Shown here: piece by piece, positions 1 to 6,024 of the stretch | How positions within the stretch are numbered: the stretch's first letter is position 1 | Layout of the letters: each line of letters starts with the position of its first letter | Assembly (NCBI GenBank): GCA_030595485.1 | Contig: JAUVDE010000212.1 | Location: forward strand, 1-6,184 | DNA length: 6,184 nt | Reading direction: 5' to 3' | From: Draconibacterium sp. | GTDB lineage: Bacteria; Bacteroidota; Bacteroidia; Bacteroidales; Prolixibacteraceae | Position numbers and translations under genes: made by a program | The notes under the pieces: model-generated | Databases searched by the model: none | Told to the model about the DNA's origin: nothing | The model's input: the letters and a program-made list of their open reading frames with translations, nothing else

Positions 1-597
1 GTGGGGTGTTTCTACGAACGATTGCTGGAATTGGAAAATGCAGTGGTTCAGTTTACACGAGAAACATTGGATTTTCAGAAAGAAAAATTGGAGCGAATTG
101 CCGAGAGCTTGAAATATTCGGTTTCCGGATTTATAAACGAACGACAAGTTCGGCTTACCCGAAAAGGAAATGAATTGCAGCAAAATGTAAGTGAGTTTTC
201 GTTTAAAAAGCAGTACGAATTAAATAATTTGAAGCATAGTTTCGACTCGGCTCTTTCGGTGTGGTCGGTTGAAACAAAAAATAATATCAACCGAAAACAC
301 AGGATATTAAAACGAGTAGTTGGCGAGGTGGTTTTAAAAGAGCAGGGCATGCTCGTACATGTAAACGATTTGCTTGCTGGCAGGGCCCGAAAGTTAATTT
401 ATAAGGAGCAGGAACGCATTCATTTAAATGAAAATACCAGACGTTTATTAAATCCTAAGAATGTATTAAAACGTGGATTTACCTTAACTTTAAAAGAAGG
501 TAAAATAGTGAAGTCGGCAAAACAATTAAGCGAAAACGAAGTATTGGAAACACAGTTTTCCGATGGCAGTGTAAAAAGTAAAATCATTAAAAAATAG
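1..597 (+). CDS. xseA: Exodeoxyribonuclease VII large subunit, C-terminal part (5' end outside window)
   Basis: This is the last ~198 codons of the large subunit of exonuclease VII, which with XseB degrades single-stranded DNA into short oligonucleotides in the cytoplasm. The visible part starts in the long charged helical region (about residues 5-150 of the fragment, rich in E, K, Q and L, coiled-coil-like), which in this family carries the small subunits. It ends with the family's short C-terminal segment (about residues 151-198), with NPKNVLKRGFTLTLKEGKIV followed by a SAKQL...E.LETQFSDGSVKSKI pattern matching the 'LARGYS...V.....L..G..L...L.DG' end of XseA proteins. Full-length XseA is usually about 400-450 residues, so the OB-fold domain and the catalytic core lie upstream. 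The GTG at position 1 is most likely an internal valine codon, not a start. Only 4 nt separate its stop from xseB, so the two are co-transcribed and perhaps translationally coupled. Confidence 0.9.
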   Translation: MGCFYERLLELENAVVQFTRETLDFQKEKLERIAESLKYSVSGFINERQVRLTRKGNELQQNVSEFSFKKQYELNNLKHSFDSALSVWSVETKNNINRKHRILKRVVGEVVLKEQGMLVHVNDLLAGRARKLIYKEQERIHLNENTRRLLNPKNVLKRGFTLTLKEGKIVKSAKQLSENEVLETQFSDGSVKSKIIKK

Positions 598-601
598 AAT
601 A

Positions 602-802
602 ATGGCAGCTAAAAAAGTATCATACAGCGAGGCAATGGCTGAGATTGAAGATATTCTGGAAAAAATTGAAAACGAAGAATTGGATGTAGATGAGTTGGCT
701 GAGAAAGTTAAACGGGTTTCAACCTTATTAAAAACTTGTAAAGACAAACTCACCAAAACAAACGAGCAGGTGGAAACAATTTTAAAAGAAATGGAAGATT
801 AA
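602..802 (+). CDS. xseB: Exodeoxyribonuclease VII small subunit
   Basis: This gene encodes a 66-residue protein with the typical XseB layout: MAAKKVSYSEAMAEIEDILEK, an acidic stretch (IENEELDVDELAEKVKR), then a second helix ending in VETILKEMED. The pattern 'YSEAMAEIEDILEKIE....DVDEL...V' is the family signature, and 60-80 residues is its normal size. Several XseB copies form a helical bundle on the coiled coil of XseA and are needed for assembly of the active nuclease. The ATG at 602 lies 4 nt after the xseA stop and is the only sensible start. No ribosome-binding tract is seen, as usual for Bacteroidota. The identity is supported both by sequence and by the xseA neighbour. Confidence 0.95.
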   Translation: MAAKKVSYSEAMAEIEDILEKIENEELDVDELAEKVKRVSTLLKTCKDKLTKTNEQVETILKEMED

Positions 803-834
803 GACCAAGGATTTCAGACCAAAAAAAGTAAGCT

Positions 835-1065
835 ATGAACGAACAAGAAGAATTAGTAAAACTATATACAGGCGACGATATTACTATTAGTCGGATTAAA
901 ATGGAGTTGGAAGCAGAGGGAATTGCTTCGCTGGTAAAAGATGGTATTAAACAAGGATTGGGAGCCGGATTTGTAGGAGGAGTTCCAACGGCAGTTGATA
1001 TTTTTGTTACCGAAAAAGATTTTGAAAAAGCCTACGAAATAGTAAATGCATTAACCAAGGAATAA
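835..1065 (+). CDS. DUF2007-type small protein (putative signal-transducing protein)
   Basis: This gene encodes a 76-residue soluble protein without signal peptide or membrane segment. The order 'LVKLYTGDD....RIKMELEAEGI.S.VKD', a glycine-rich turn (GLGAGFVGGVPTAV) and 'DIFVTEKDFEKAYEIVNAL' matches the DUF2007 family (Pfam PF09413). That family has an alpha/beta fold similar to nitrogen regulatory PII proteins and is often annotated as a putative signal-transducing protein. No biochemical function is established that I can rely on. The gene starts 33 nt after the end of xseB and stops one nucleotide before the deoC start, so it is in the same transcript and probably translationally coupled to deoC. 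The position suggests, without proving, a link to nucleic acid turnover. Family assignment is from pattern only. Confidence 0.75.
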   Translation: MNEQEELVKLYTGDDITISRIKMELEAEGIASLVKDGIKQGLGAGFVGGVPTAVDIFVTEKDFEKAYEIVNALTKE

Positions 1066-1066
1066 T

Positions 1067-1747
1067 ATGTATACAAAAGAACAAGTTGCAAAAACAATAG
1101 ATCACGCAGTTTTAAAACCCGAACAAACATTTGCCGACTTAAAAACAAATGCCGAAATGTGTATTGAAAACAATGTTTTTAGTATGTGTGTAAAACCTTG
1201 CGATGTGCCGGCAGCAGTTGACTTGTTGAAAAATAGTGATGTGAAAGTATCGTGTGTGTTAAGCTTTCCGCACGGAGCCGATGCAACGCCTGTAAAAGCA
1301 TTTCAGGCCAAACAGGCCATTGCCGATGGTGTTGCCGAAATTGACATGGTTATGAATATTGGCAAATTTTTATCGGAAGAGTACGATTATGTTGTGGAAG
1401 ATTTAAAGGCTGTTGTTGATGTGGCACACGCCAGTAATGTGCTTGTAAAAGTAATTCAGGAAAGTGGCCATTTAAGTTTAGAGCAAATTGCCAAAGCTTG
1501 CGAATTGTCGTACCAGGCCGGTGCCGATTTTGTGAAAACATCGACCGGATTTGGACCGGGTGGGGCAAAAACCGAATACATTGATGTGATGATAAAAACG
1601 GTTGGCGACAAAATGCAGGTTAAACCTTCGGGTGGAATTCGCGATTGGGAAACAGCGGTAGCATTTCTGGAGCAAGGGGCTGACCGATTAGGGGTTGGTT
1701 CAACCGAAGCTGTGCTAAATGGTAGCAAAGCAGAAGGCAACTATTAA
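1067..1747 (+). CDS. deoC: Deoxyribose-phosphate aldolase
   Basis: DeoC (class I aldolase, TIM barrel, cytoplasmic) cleaves 2-deoxy-D-ribose 5-phosphate into acetaldehyde and glyceraldehyde 3-phosphate, the last step of deoxynucleoside catabolism. At 226 residues it belongs to the shorter bacterial DERA type. Visible motifs are IDHAVLKPEQT (residues 11-21, family 'IDHTLLKP'), EIDMVMNIG (91-99, with the conserved Asp at 93), KVIQESG (128-134), FVKTSTGF (155-162, Schiff-base Lys157), VKPSGGIRD (185-193, second active-site Lys186) and RLGVGSTEA (207-215, phosphate-binding loop). All key residues are present, so the enzyme should be active. The ATG at 1067 is one nucleotide after the preceding stop. 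It is the last gene of the xseA-xseB-DUF2007-deoC run. No clear hairpin terminator follows, only an AT-rich 84-nt gap. Confidence 0.95.
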   Translation: MYTKEQVAKTIDHAVLKPEQTFADLKTNAEMCIENNVFSMCVKPCDVPAAVDLLKNSDVKVSCVLSFPHGADATPVKAFQAKQAIADGVAEIDMVMNIGKFLSEEYDYVVEDLKAVVDVAHASNVLVKVIQESGHLSLEQIAKACELSYQAGADFVKTSTGFGPGGAKTEYIDVMIKTVGDKMQVKPSGGIRDWETAVAFLEQGADRLGVGSTEAVLNGSKAEGNY

Positions 1748-1794
1748 TATCTCCTTTAATTATAAAATTCATTTTTTTAAGTCCAAAAAAAAAC

Positions 1795-1802
1795 CATATT
1801 TG
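1795..1802 (+). promoter_or_regulatory. Putative Bacteroidota-type -7 element
   Basis: CATATTTG, followed by CAC, lies 29 nt before the start codon at 1832 and matches TAnnTTTG at all fixed positions but the first. A T-rich run (about 1772-1778) sits roughly where the -33 TTG would be, but no TTG is present. A second weaker match, TTTATTTG, is at 1806-1813. One of these probably drives the chorismatase-like gene on its own. This is a motif match only. Confidence 0.4.
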
Positions 1803-1831
1803 CACTTTATTTGCCAACCAACCTATAAATA

Positions 1832-2962
1832 ATGTACTTTCTAAACGGAAACAGAACATATATAAAGCCAGTAAAGGGATGTGCTACACTCGATGAGCAA
1901 GTCTCAAGTTGTTTAAAGCAGCTTCTGGAAATTAATTCTACTCAAAAGATATTCAAGCTAAATATTTTTGTTGATACTGAGTCTGGTGAAGATTATTCGA
2001 ATTTGAAGTCTCAAGTGCGAAATCAGGTAATTGAGCTTTTTTCAGAAGATATTATCCAAAGTTTTATTGCGCAGCCGCCTTTAACTTGCAGAATTGTTAT
2101 TGAAGCATTTTATTACGATTCATCGGTTTGGGATATACAGATTGTGTCGAGTGGTGAAAATGCTGCAGCACTCTTTAGTAATTCCAATACCGAAATTTTA
2201 GTTGGAAATGTTCAGGCTGATAAAAATCATTCCTGCAAAAAGAATTCAGAAAAAGCTTTCGAAAGTTTAATGGATATTTTTCATTCAACGAGATTTCCTA
2301 TAAAGTCGATAGTTCGTCAATGGAATTACCTGGAAGATATTTTGGGTTTTGATGGTGAGGAACAGCGTTATCAGGAATTTAACAATGTACGTTCGGGTGT
2401 ATACAGGAATGAGTTTGAAGCTGCTGGATATCCTGCTGCAACTGGAATTGGAATGAACCGAGGTGGTGTAATTATTGAATTTGTTGCTGTAAAGTCAGAT
2501 GAAGTAATATCTCATTCCGTTGATAATCCGGATCAGATTGCAGCACATGTTTACAGCGAAAAAGTATTGGTTGGCGAAGAATGTGTATTAAAAACCACAC
2601 CTAAATTTGAAAGGGCCCGCTACTTTGGTCTGAATGATAAAAAAATGATTTTTATTTCGGGGACGGCTTCAATTATAGGAGAGAAAACTGTTGGAATTGA
2701 CGACCCGGTTGAGCAAACTGAAGTGACCATTCAAAACATTAATCGCTTGTATTCCGATGAAATATTGGAAGGACTTTCGAAAGATAAATTAAGAGCCAGA
2801 TACGGGCATGCAAGGGTTTATGTAAAATATAGAAAAGACTTTGCTGCCATTAAAAAAACATTTCAGGCCCGCTACGGGAAGTTGCCGGTGGTTTACATTA
2901 TTGCCGATATTTGTCGCGATAATTTGCTTGTAGAGATTGAAGGTAAAGTGATACTTGAATAG
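1832..2962 (+). CDS. Chorismatase-like protein of the RidA/YjgF superfamily (FkbO/Hyg5/XanB2-related)
   Basis: This gene encodes a 376-residue cytoplasmic protein with no signal peptide. The N-terminal half resembles a degenerate RidA domain with the family block SFIAQPPL....VIEAF (77-92). It is followed by RQWNYLEDI (162-170), QRYQEFNNVRSGVY (178-191) and GYPAATGIGM (199-208). The C-terminal half is RidA-like: FISGTASIIG (274-283), VEQTEVTIQNI (293-303) and YIIADICRDNLLVEIEG (355-371). These blocks in this order are typical of FkbO, Hyg5 and XanB2, which hydrolyse chorismate to dihydroxycyclohexadiene carboxylate or to 3-/4-hydroxybenzoate. Some databases name the family 'pteridine-dependent deoxygenase' or 'endoribonuclease L-PSP'. 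Where I recall chorismatases having GH after SGTASI, this protein has GEKTV, so its exact reaction, or any chorismate activity, is uncertain. It is flanked by its own putative promoter and a terminator and is not near visible pigment or polyketide genes. Family placement is fairly secure; function is inferred. Confidence 0.7.
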   Translation: MYFLNGNRTYIKPVKGCATLDEQVSSCLKQLLEINSTQKIFKLNIFVDTESGEDYSNLKSQVRNQVIELFSEDIIQSFIAQPPLTCRIVIEAFYYDSSVWDIQIVSSGENAAALFSNSNTEILVGNVQADKNHSCKKNSEKAFESLMDIFHSTRFPIKSIVRQWNYLEDILGFDGEEQRYQEFNNVRSGVYRNEFEAAGYPAATGIGMNRGGVIIEFVAVKSDEVISHSVDNPDQIAAHVYSEKVLVGEECVLKTTPKFERARYFGLNDKKMIFISGTASIIGEKTVGIDDPVEQTEVTIQNINRLYSDEILEGLSKDKLRARYGHARVYVKYRKDFAAIKKTFQARYGKLPVVYIIADICRDNLLVEIEGKVILE

Positions 2963-3003
2963 TTTCAAAGAAGGACAATTTGAGCGAAAGGTAATCATCT
3001 ATT

Positions 3004-3085
3004 ATTGTCATTTCGACGAAGAATGAGGAGAAATCTCTAACAAGATGAACAGATTTCTCAATCGTACCTCTTTCGAAATGACAAT
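3004..3085. repeat. 82-nt imperfect inverted repeat of the Bacteroidota TTGTCATTTCGA type
   Basis: The outer arms ATTGTCATTTCGA (3004-3016) and TCGAAATGACAAT (3073-3085) are perfect 13-nt reverse complements. The inner arms GAGAAATCT (3028-3036) and AGATTTCTC (3051-3059) are also perfect (9 nt) around a 14-nt loop, with mismatched segments of 11 and 13 nt between inner and outer arms. Elements with ends like GTCATTTCGA and inner GAGAAATCT are familiar between genes in many Bacteroidota genomes, resembling REP or MITE elements. No protein is encoded and no clear target-site duplication is visible. The element sits in the gap between two convergent genes, where insertion is harmless. Confidence 0.75.
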
Positions 3086-3097
3086 CTAAGTGGAATA

Positions 3098-3137
3098 AAA
3101 AATCCATCTTTATTACAGAGAATAAAGATGGATTTTT
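3098..3137. terminator. Bidirectional intrinsic terminator between convergent genes
   Basis: AAAAATCCATCTTTATT (3098-3114) and AATAAAGATGGATTTTT (3121-3137) form a perfect 17-bp stem with a 6-nt loop. The stem carries A on one side and T on the other, giving a T tract in both directions. It begins 136 nt after the stop of the chorismatase-like gene and lies 33 nt beyond the stop of the receptor gene on the opposite strand, so it can end transcripts from both sides. The stem is AT-rich with few GC pairs, as is common in this group. Confidence 0.85.
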
Positions 3138-3169
3138 GTTTTTGGGTATTAGTAAAAGGGAAGTCTTAT

Positions 3170-5566
3170 TTAAAACCGAAAATCAACTCCAAACATAAAA
3201 TGTGTTCCGGCTTGTGGGTAGTAGCCATCCATTTTATAACGCTCGCCACCATAAACATACGAATACACCCAGGCATTCGATTCGTAAGTATGATTGAATA
3301 AATTGTTTGCCATAAAATGCAAGGTGATTTCTTCAAACAATTTGGTGGTAAAGGTGTAATCTGCCTTTAGGTTATTTATGAAATAAGCTTCCAAAGTTCG
3401 ATCATCGTTCGATGTGTTATCGATAAACTGCTGACCTACATAATTTGAAATAAAAGCCAAACTAAAATTCTCTGCTGGTGAGTAAACAAACTGGCTGTTA
3501 GCAACCACATTTGGAGAAAAAGCTAAATCAGTAGTTCCCAATTCATAAATTTCTTGTCCCCAGGTGTCCCAATTGTCAACGTATTCAGTAAAGTCTTTAA
3601 TTTTGTTTAAGCTGAAGGTTGTATTAACATTCCATTGAAGGTCTTTGCTAATTTTAACACCTGCCTGCAATTCCAAACCGGTTCTGAAACTCTTATCAAC
3701 ATTAACCATAATTGGTCCGCCAACATCGTTTATTTCGCCTGTTAAAACTAGTTGGTCTTTGTAGCACATGTAGTAATAGTTGGCTGAAAACGAAAAGTTA
3801 GAAGACTTGTAATTGTAGCCTAATTCCCAGTCGCGCAAGGTTTCGTACACAGGTTGTTTCCCTGCCGGATCGGCATCGGTGTAGTTACTTCGGTTAGGTT
3901 CGCGGTTAGCAACGGCAAACGATAAGTAAAGCTCCTGATTGTTTGCCAGCTGGTAAAATACACCCAATTTTGGGTTAAAGAAATTGAAGTTGTGTTCCTG
4001 AGTTAAATCACGCAAATCATCGTCAATTCCTTCAATTTTATAGTTTATTCCACGATACTGTACATCGGCAAACAGGTTTAACTTTTCGGCTACCTGATAA
4101 TTGTATTTGGCATATACATTAAAATCTTTTTTCAATCCATTGCCACGGTACCATTCGTGATCTGGGTTGGCACTACCGTAATGTTGCGCCCAAATTACTT
4201 TTCCGAAATGGTCACCATCGTACACGCTGTAACCACCACCAAATGTAAAATCTGATTTGTTTTCATTATAATTTAACGAGTAAGTTAAACCATAAAAATC
4301 ATTGTCTAACCATTTGCGTCTAACAAGGTTAGTCGATTCAATTAGTTCATCACCAACAGTAATTGGGTCCATTTGGTAATCTTCCAAATCTTCATCGTCT
4401 TTGTAGCTTTCGTAATAACCGCGCCCGTAGGTATAATGTGCCGAAGCATTAGCATTCCATTCCGAATTAAATTTATGCGAAAAATGCAACTGGTAATGGT
4501 CTTGCTGATAGTGGTCAACCTCGTTATCGTAGTAACGCGTTACTCCATTCTCATCAGTATACTCTCCGCTGCTGTTGTAGGTGCGGTCGGTTTCCAACAT
4601 TTCCGAAGGCAAGCCATTCCAAGCCTGATAAGTCTCTTCAAAGCCCGAAAAAATATTAGCTTTAATTACTGTGTTCTCCGAATAATAACCTGCCGATACA
4701 AAAAATGATTTCAAATCGGCGCTGGCACGATCGATGTAACCATCGGAAGTAATTTTCGACAAACGCGCATCAACTGTCCATTTACCATCGAGTAAACCTG
4801 TCCCGGCAGAAAGTGTATTTTTAAAAGTATTAAAACTACCAAATGCGGTTTTGTATTCGCCGTAAGCATCCTTTTTAAGTGTGTTGGTTTGCATGTTAAT
4901 GGTTGCGCCAAAAGCAGCAGCACCGTTTGATGAAGTTCCCACACCACGCTGAATTTGTACATTGTCGAGCGACGAAGCCATGTCGGGCATGTTTACAAAC
5001 CAGGTTCCGTGCGACTCGGCATCGTTTAATGGAATACCATTCACACTCAGGTTAATTCGGTTCAAATCGGTTCCTCGAATACGGAAATTTGTGTAGCCAA
5101 CACCTGCACCTGCATCCGAAGTGGTTACAAACGAAGGCGTAAGTTGTAACAAATATGGAATGTCTTGCCCCATGTTTCGGCTCGATATTTCGGTTCCCGA
5201 AACATTGTTGTAAGCCATTGGCGTTTTCCCTTTTGCCCGTGTTGCCGAAATCAAAATTTCGTTGGTCATTACCACATTCGACTGCAAGTTCACTTCAACC
5301 TTTTTGTTTGAATCTAAACTCACTTCTACTTCCTGAGTTTCGAAACCGATAAAGGAGACTTTTAGTTTGTAATCGCCTTCTTTTAAGTTTTTAAATTTGA
5401 AGCTTCCATCGCTTTGGGTCGAAATACCGTAATACGAATTGTCGATTACCACACTGGCACCGGCCAATATTTCTCCATCGCCTTTAACACTTCCTGTTAA
5501 ATTAATTTGCCCGAAAGCAACAACTGCTAATAATTGTAAAAGCAGCAAAACATTAAATCTTTTCAT
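3170..5566 (-). CDS. TonB-dependent outer-membrane receptor, probable thiamine (or precursor) uptake
   Basis: This gene encodes a 798-residue receptor for TonB/ExbBD-driven import across the outer membrane. MKRFNVLLLLQLLAVVAFGQ is a signal peptide (cleavage near residue 20). Residues about 22-97 form a CarboxypepD_reg-like beta-sandwich (LTGSVKGDGEILAGASV..., DGSFKFKNLKEGDYKLKVSFIGF). Residues about 102-110 (NEILISATR) are TonB-box-like. The plug spans about 113-227 with YTNFRIRGTDLNRINLSVNG, IPLNDAESHGTWFVNMPD and VQIQRGVGTSSNGAAAFGATINM. The remainder is a 22-strand barrel ending in the aromatic C-terminus FMFGVDFRF, the usual BAM signal. The start at 5566 is chosen because it begins the signal peptide directly; an upstream in-frame TTG at 5596 would add ten residues lying within leader RNA. 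The substrate is inferred from the TPP riboswitch upstream, since thiamine-regulated receptors of this kind (for example OMPthi of Bacteroides thetaiotaomicron) import thiamine. No pnuT or thi gene follows; a terminator does. Confidence 0.9.
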   Translation of the reverse strand: MKRFNVLLLLQLLAVVAFGQINLTGSVKGDGEILAGASVVIDNSYYGISTQSDGSFKFKNLKEGDYKLKVSFIGFETQEVEVSLDSNKKVEVNLQSNVVMTNEILISATRAKGKTPMAYNNVSGTEISSRNMGQDIPYLLQLTPSFVTTSDAGAGVGYTNFRIRGTDLNRINLSVNGIPLNDAESHGTWFVNMPDMASSLDNVQIQRGVGTSSNGAAAFGATINMQTNTLKKDAYGEYKTAFGSFNTFKNTLSAGTGLLDGKWTVDARLSKITSDGYIDRASADLKSFFVSAGYYSENTVIKANIFSGFEETYQAWNGLPSEMLETDRTYNSSGEYTDENGVTRYYDNEVDHYQQDHYQLHFSHKFNSEWNANASAHYTYGRGYYESYKDDEDLEDYQMDPITVGDELIESTNLVRRKWLDNDFYGLTYSLNYNENKSDFTFGGGYSVYDGDHFGKVIWAQHYGSANPDHEWYRGNGLKKDFNVYAKYNYQVAEKLNLFADVQYRGINYKIEGIDDDLRDLTQEHNFNFFNPKLGVFYQLANNQELYLSFAVANREPNRSNYTDADPAGKQPVYETLRDWELGYNYKSSNFSFSANYYYMCYKDQLVLTGEINDVGGPIMVNVDKSFRTGLELQAGVKISKDLQWNVNTTFSLNKIKDFTEYVDNWDTWGQEIYELGTTDLAFSPNVVANSQFVYSPAENFSLAFISNYVGQQFIDNTSNDDRTLEAYFINNLKADYTFTTKLFEEITLHFMANNLFNHTYESNAWVYSYVYGGERYKMDGYYPQAGTHFMFGVDFRF

Positions 5567-5575
5567 TTTTTGAGA

Positions 5576-5597
5576 ATTGGTTATAAAACTAACCAAT
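5576..5597 (-). promoter_or_regulatory. Leader hairpin next to the receptor start codon (possible translation-blocking stem)
   Basis: On the - strand ATTGGTTA (5597-5590), a 6-nt loop and TAACCAAT (5583-5576) form a perfect 8-bp stem. It ends 9 nt before the ATG at 5566. It is followed by TCTCAAAAA and not by a T tract, so it is not a terminator. In position and form it could hinder ribosome binding. Its first four nucleotides are shared with a segment able to pair with the aptamer (5594-5603). Confidence 0.5.
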
Positions 5598-5603
5598 GGA
5601 GTA
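5594..5603 (-). promoter_or_regulatory. Candidate anti-aptamer strand of the TPP riboswitch expression platform
   Basis: TACTCCATTG on the - strand can pair over 10 contiguous positions with CAATGGGGTG at 5697-5688 (eight Watson-Crick pairs and two G-U). That partner includes the conserved GGGGTG at the 5' side of the aptamer. Pairing here would break the aptamer and also remove the 5' strand of the start-codon hairpin at 5576-5597, so the two states exclude each other. The complementarity is seen in the sequence; the switching role is inferred. Confidence 0.45.
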
Positions 5604-5614
5604 GGACGAATCCC

Positions 5615-5703
5615 TTTTTGCTTTCCCTACGCCGGCATTATCCGGATCAGGTTGTGTGAGTATGTTCTCAGCCCTAAATTAATTAGGCACCCCATTGCAT
5701 AAA
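5615..5703 (-). promoter_or_regulatory. TPP riboswitch (THI-box) upstream of the TonB-dependent receptor
   Basis: The RNA on the - strand has the conserved THI-box blocks in order: GGGGTGCC (5693-5686), a P3 hairpin CCTAA...TTAGG, GCTGAGA (5672-5666), ACCTGATCCGG (5652-5642), ATAATGCCGGC and GCGTAGGGA (5632-5624). CTGAGA and CCTGAT are the pyrimidine- and pyrophosphate-sensing parts of the aptamer. The P5 stem CCGG/CCGG is perfect. P1 can form between 5703-5697 (TTTATGC) and 5621-5615 (GCAAAAA) with one mismatch. Binding of thiamine pyrophosphate normally lowers expression of the downstream gene. The receptor start lies about 50 nt beyond the aptamer, so the receptor should be made when thiamine is scarce. 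The coordinates include the inferred P1. Confidence 0.95.
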
Positions 5704-5712
5704 TATCGGGGG

Positions 5713-5742
5713 CGAAGTTAAAACGGTTTTTTGAATTGACAA
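5713..5742 (-). promoter_or_regulatory. Putative Bacteroidota promoter for the riboswitch-receptor transcript
   Basis: On the - strand TTTTG, with its TTG at 5742-5740, is followed after 19 nt by TAACTTCG (5720-5713). The latter matches the -7 consensus TAnnTTTG at five of its six fixed positions, and the spacing fits the -33/-7 arrangement known for this phylum. Transcription would start near 5705-5708, just before the 5' strand of riboswitch P1 at 5703. Confidence 0.5.
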
Positions 5743-5836
5743 AATTGGGATTGTAATATTAAGATGATTTAATCTTTAGTTTTTGTGAGAGCCGATGCAA
5801 TTAGAACAGTTATAATTATACTCGGACTTAATTTTA

Positions 5837-6007
5837 CGCCATACTTTAGCTTGGCGAATTTCCCACAATATTTCGTTATGGCTTTAGCCATTAATATTTT
5901 TATTATTGTGGATGTGTTACGTTGAATTAACGGCTAAAGCCAGATTGTTAGCAAGGAATAGTGTCACCGGGCTGAAGCCACGGTGTAAAAGGTGAATAGC
6001 CGTCACC
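5837..6007. repeat. Cluster of REP-like palindromes with a GGCTnnAGCC core
   Basis: This stretch is non-coding and full of inverted repeats. CGCCA/TGGCG pairs at 5837-5841/5852-5856. CCACAATA/TATTGTGG pairs at 5863-5870/5904-5911. TGGCTTTAGCCATTAAT (5879-5895) pairs with ATTAACGGCTAAAGCCA (5926-5942), 17 nt with one G-T mismatch and a 30-nt loop. CACCGGGC-TGAA-GCC-A-CGGTG (5965-5985) is an 8-bp stem with one bulged A. GGTGA/TCACC pairs at 5991-5995/6003-6007. The core GGCTTTAGCC, GGCTAAAGCC and GGCTGAAGCC occurs once in each of three units. This looks like a decayed array of a short intergenic repeat family. Confidence 0.6.
5987..6007 (-). terminator. Possible weak terminator after the thioesterase gene
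   Basis: Read on the - strand, GGTGA-CGGCTAT-TCACC (6007-5991) is followed by TTTT (5990-5987), 17 nt after the stop codon of the partial gene on that strand. The stem has only 5 bp and the T run is short. It overlaps the repeat cluster, so termination there is plausible but weakly supported. Confidence 0.3.
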
Positions 6008-6024
6008 TAAAACACTTTTCTTAT

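Noticed and set aside
1..3. GTG at the very first base as the start of xseA.
   Set aside because: The protein would lack the OB-fold and catalytic regions; the fragment reads as the interior and end of a longer gene running in from the left.
1350..1740. Several open frames on the - strand across deoC.
   Set aside because: They are antisense to a well-recognised enzyme with all its motifs, and their translations show no family pattern.
1748..1831. Terminator after deoC.
   Set aside because: The gap is AT-rich with a T run at about 1772-1778, but I find no stable inverted repeat ahead of it.
4373..4708. 111-codon open frame on the + strand within the receptor gene.
   Set aside because: It is opposite to continuous barrel coding sequence; its hydrophobic look arises from reading antisense to alternating barrel codons.
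4711..4962. 83-codon open frame on the same strand as the receptor, in another frame.
   Set aside because: The receptor frame is intact through this region (plug and first barrel strands), so no frameshift needs explaining and the other frame has no recognisable pattern.
5567..5596. In-frame TTG start that would add ten residues (VSFITNSQK after the initiator) to the receptor.
   Set aside because: The extension lies inside the leader hairpin, and the ATG at 5566 begins a clean signal peptide (MKRF then a leucine-rich stretch).
5879..5985. Repeated GGCTnnAGCC units as a CRISPR-like array.
   Set aside because: The units are palindromic, differ in length and orientation, lack regular spacers, and no cas gene is present.
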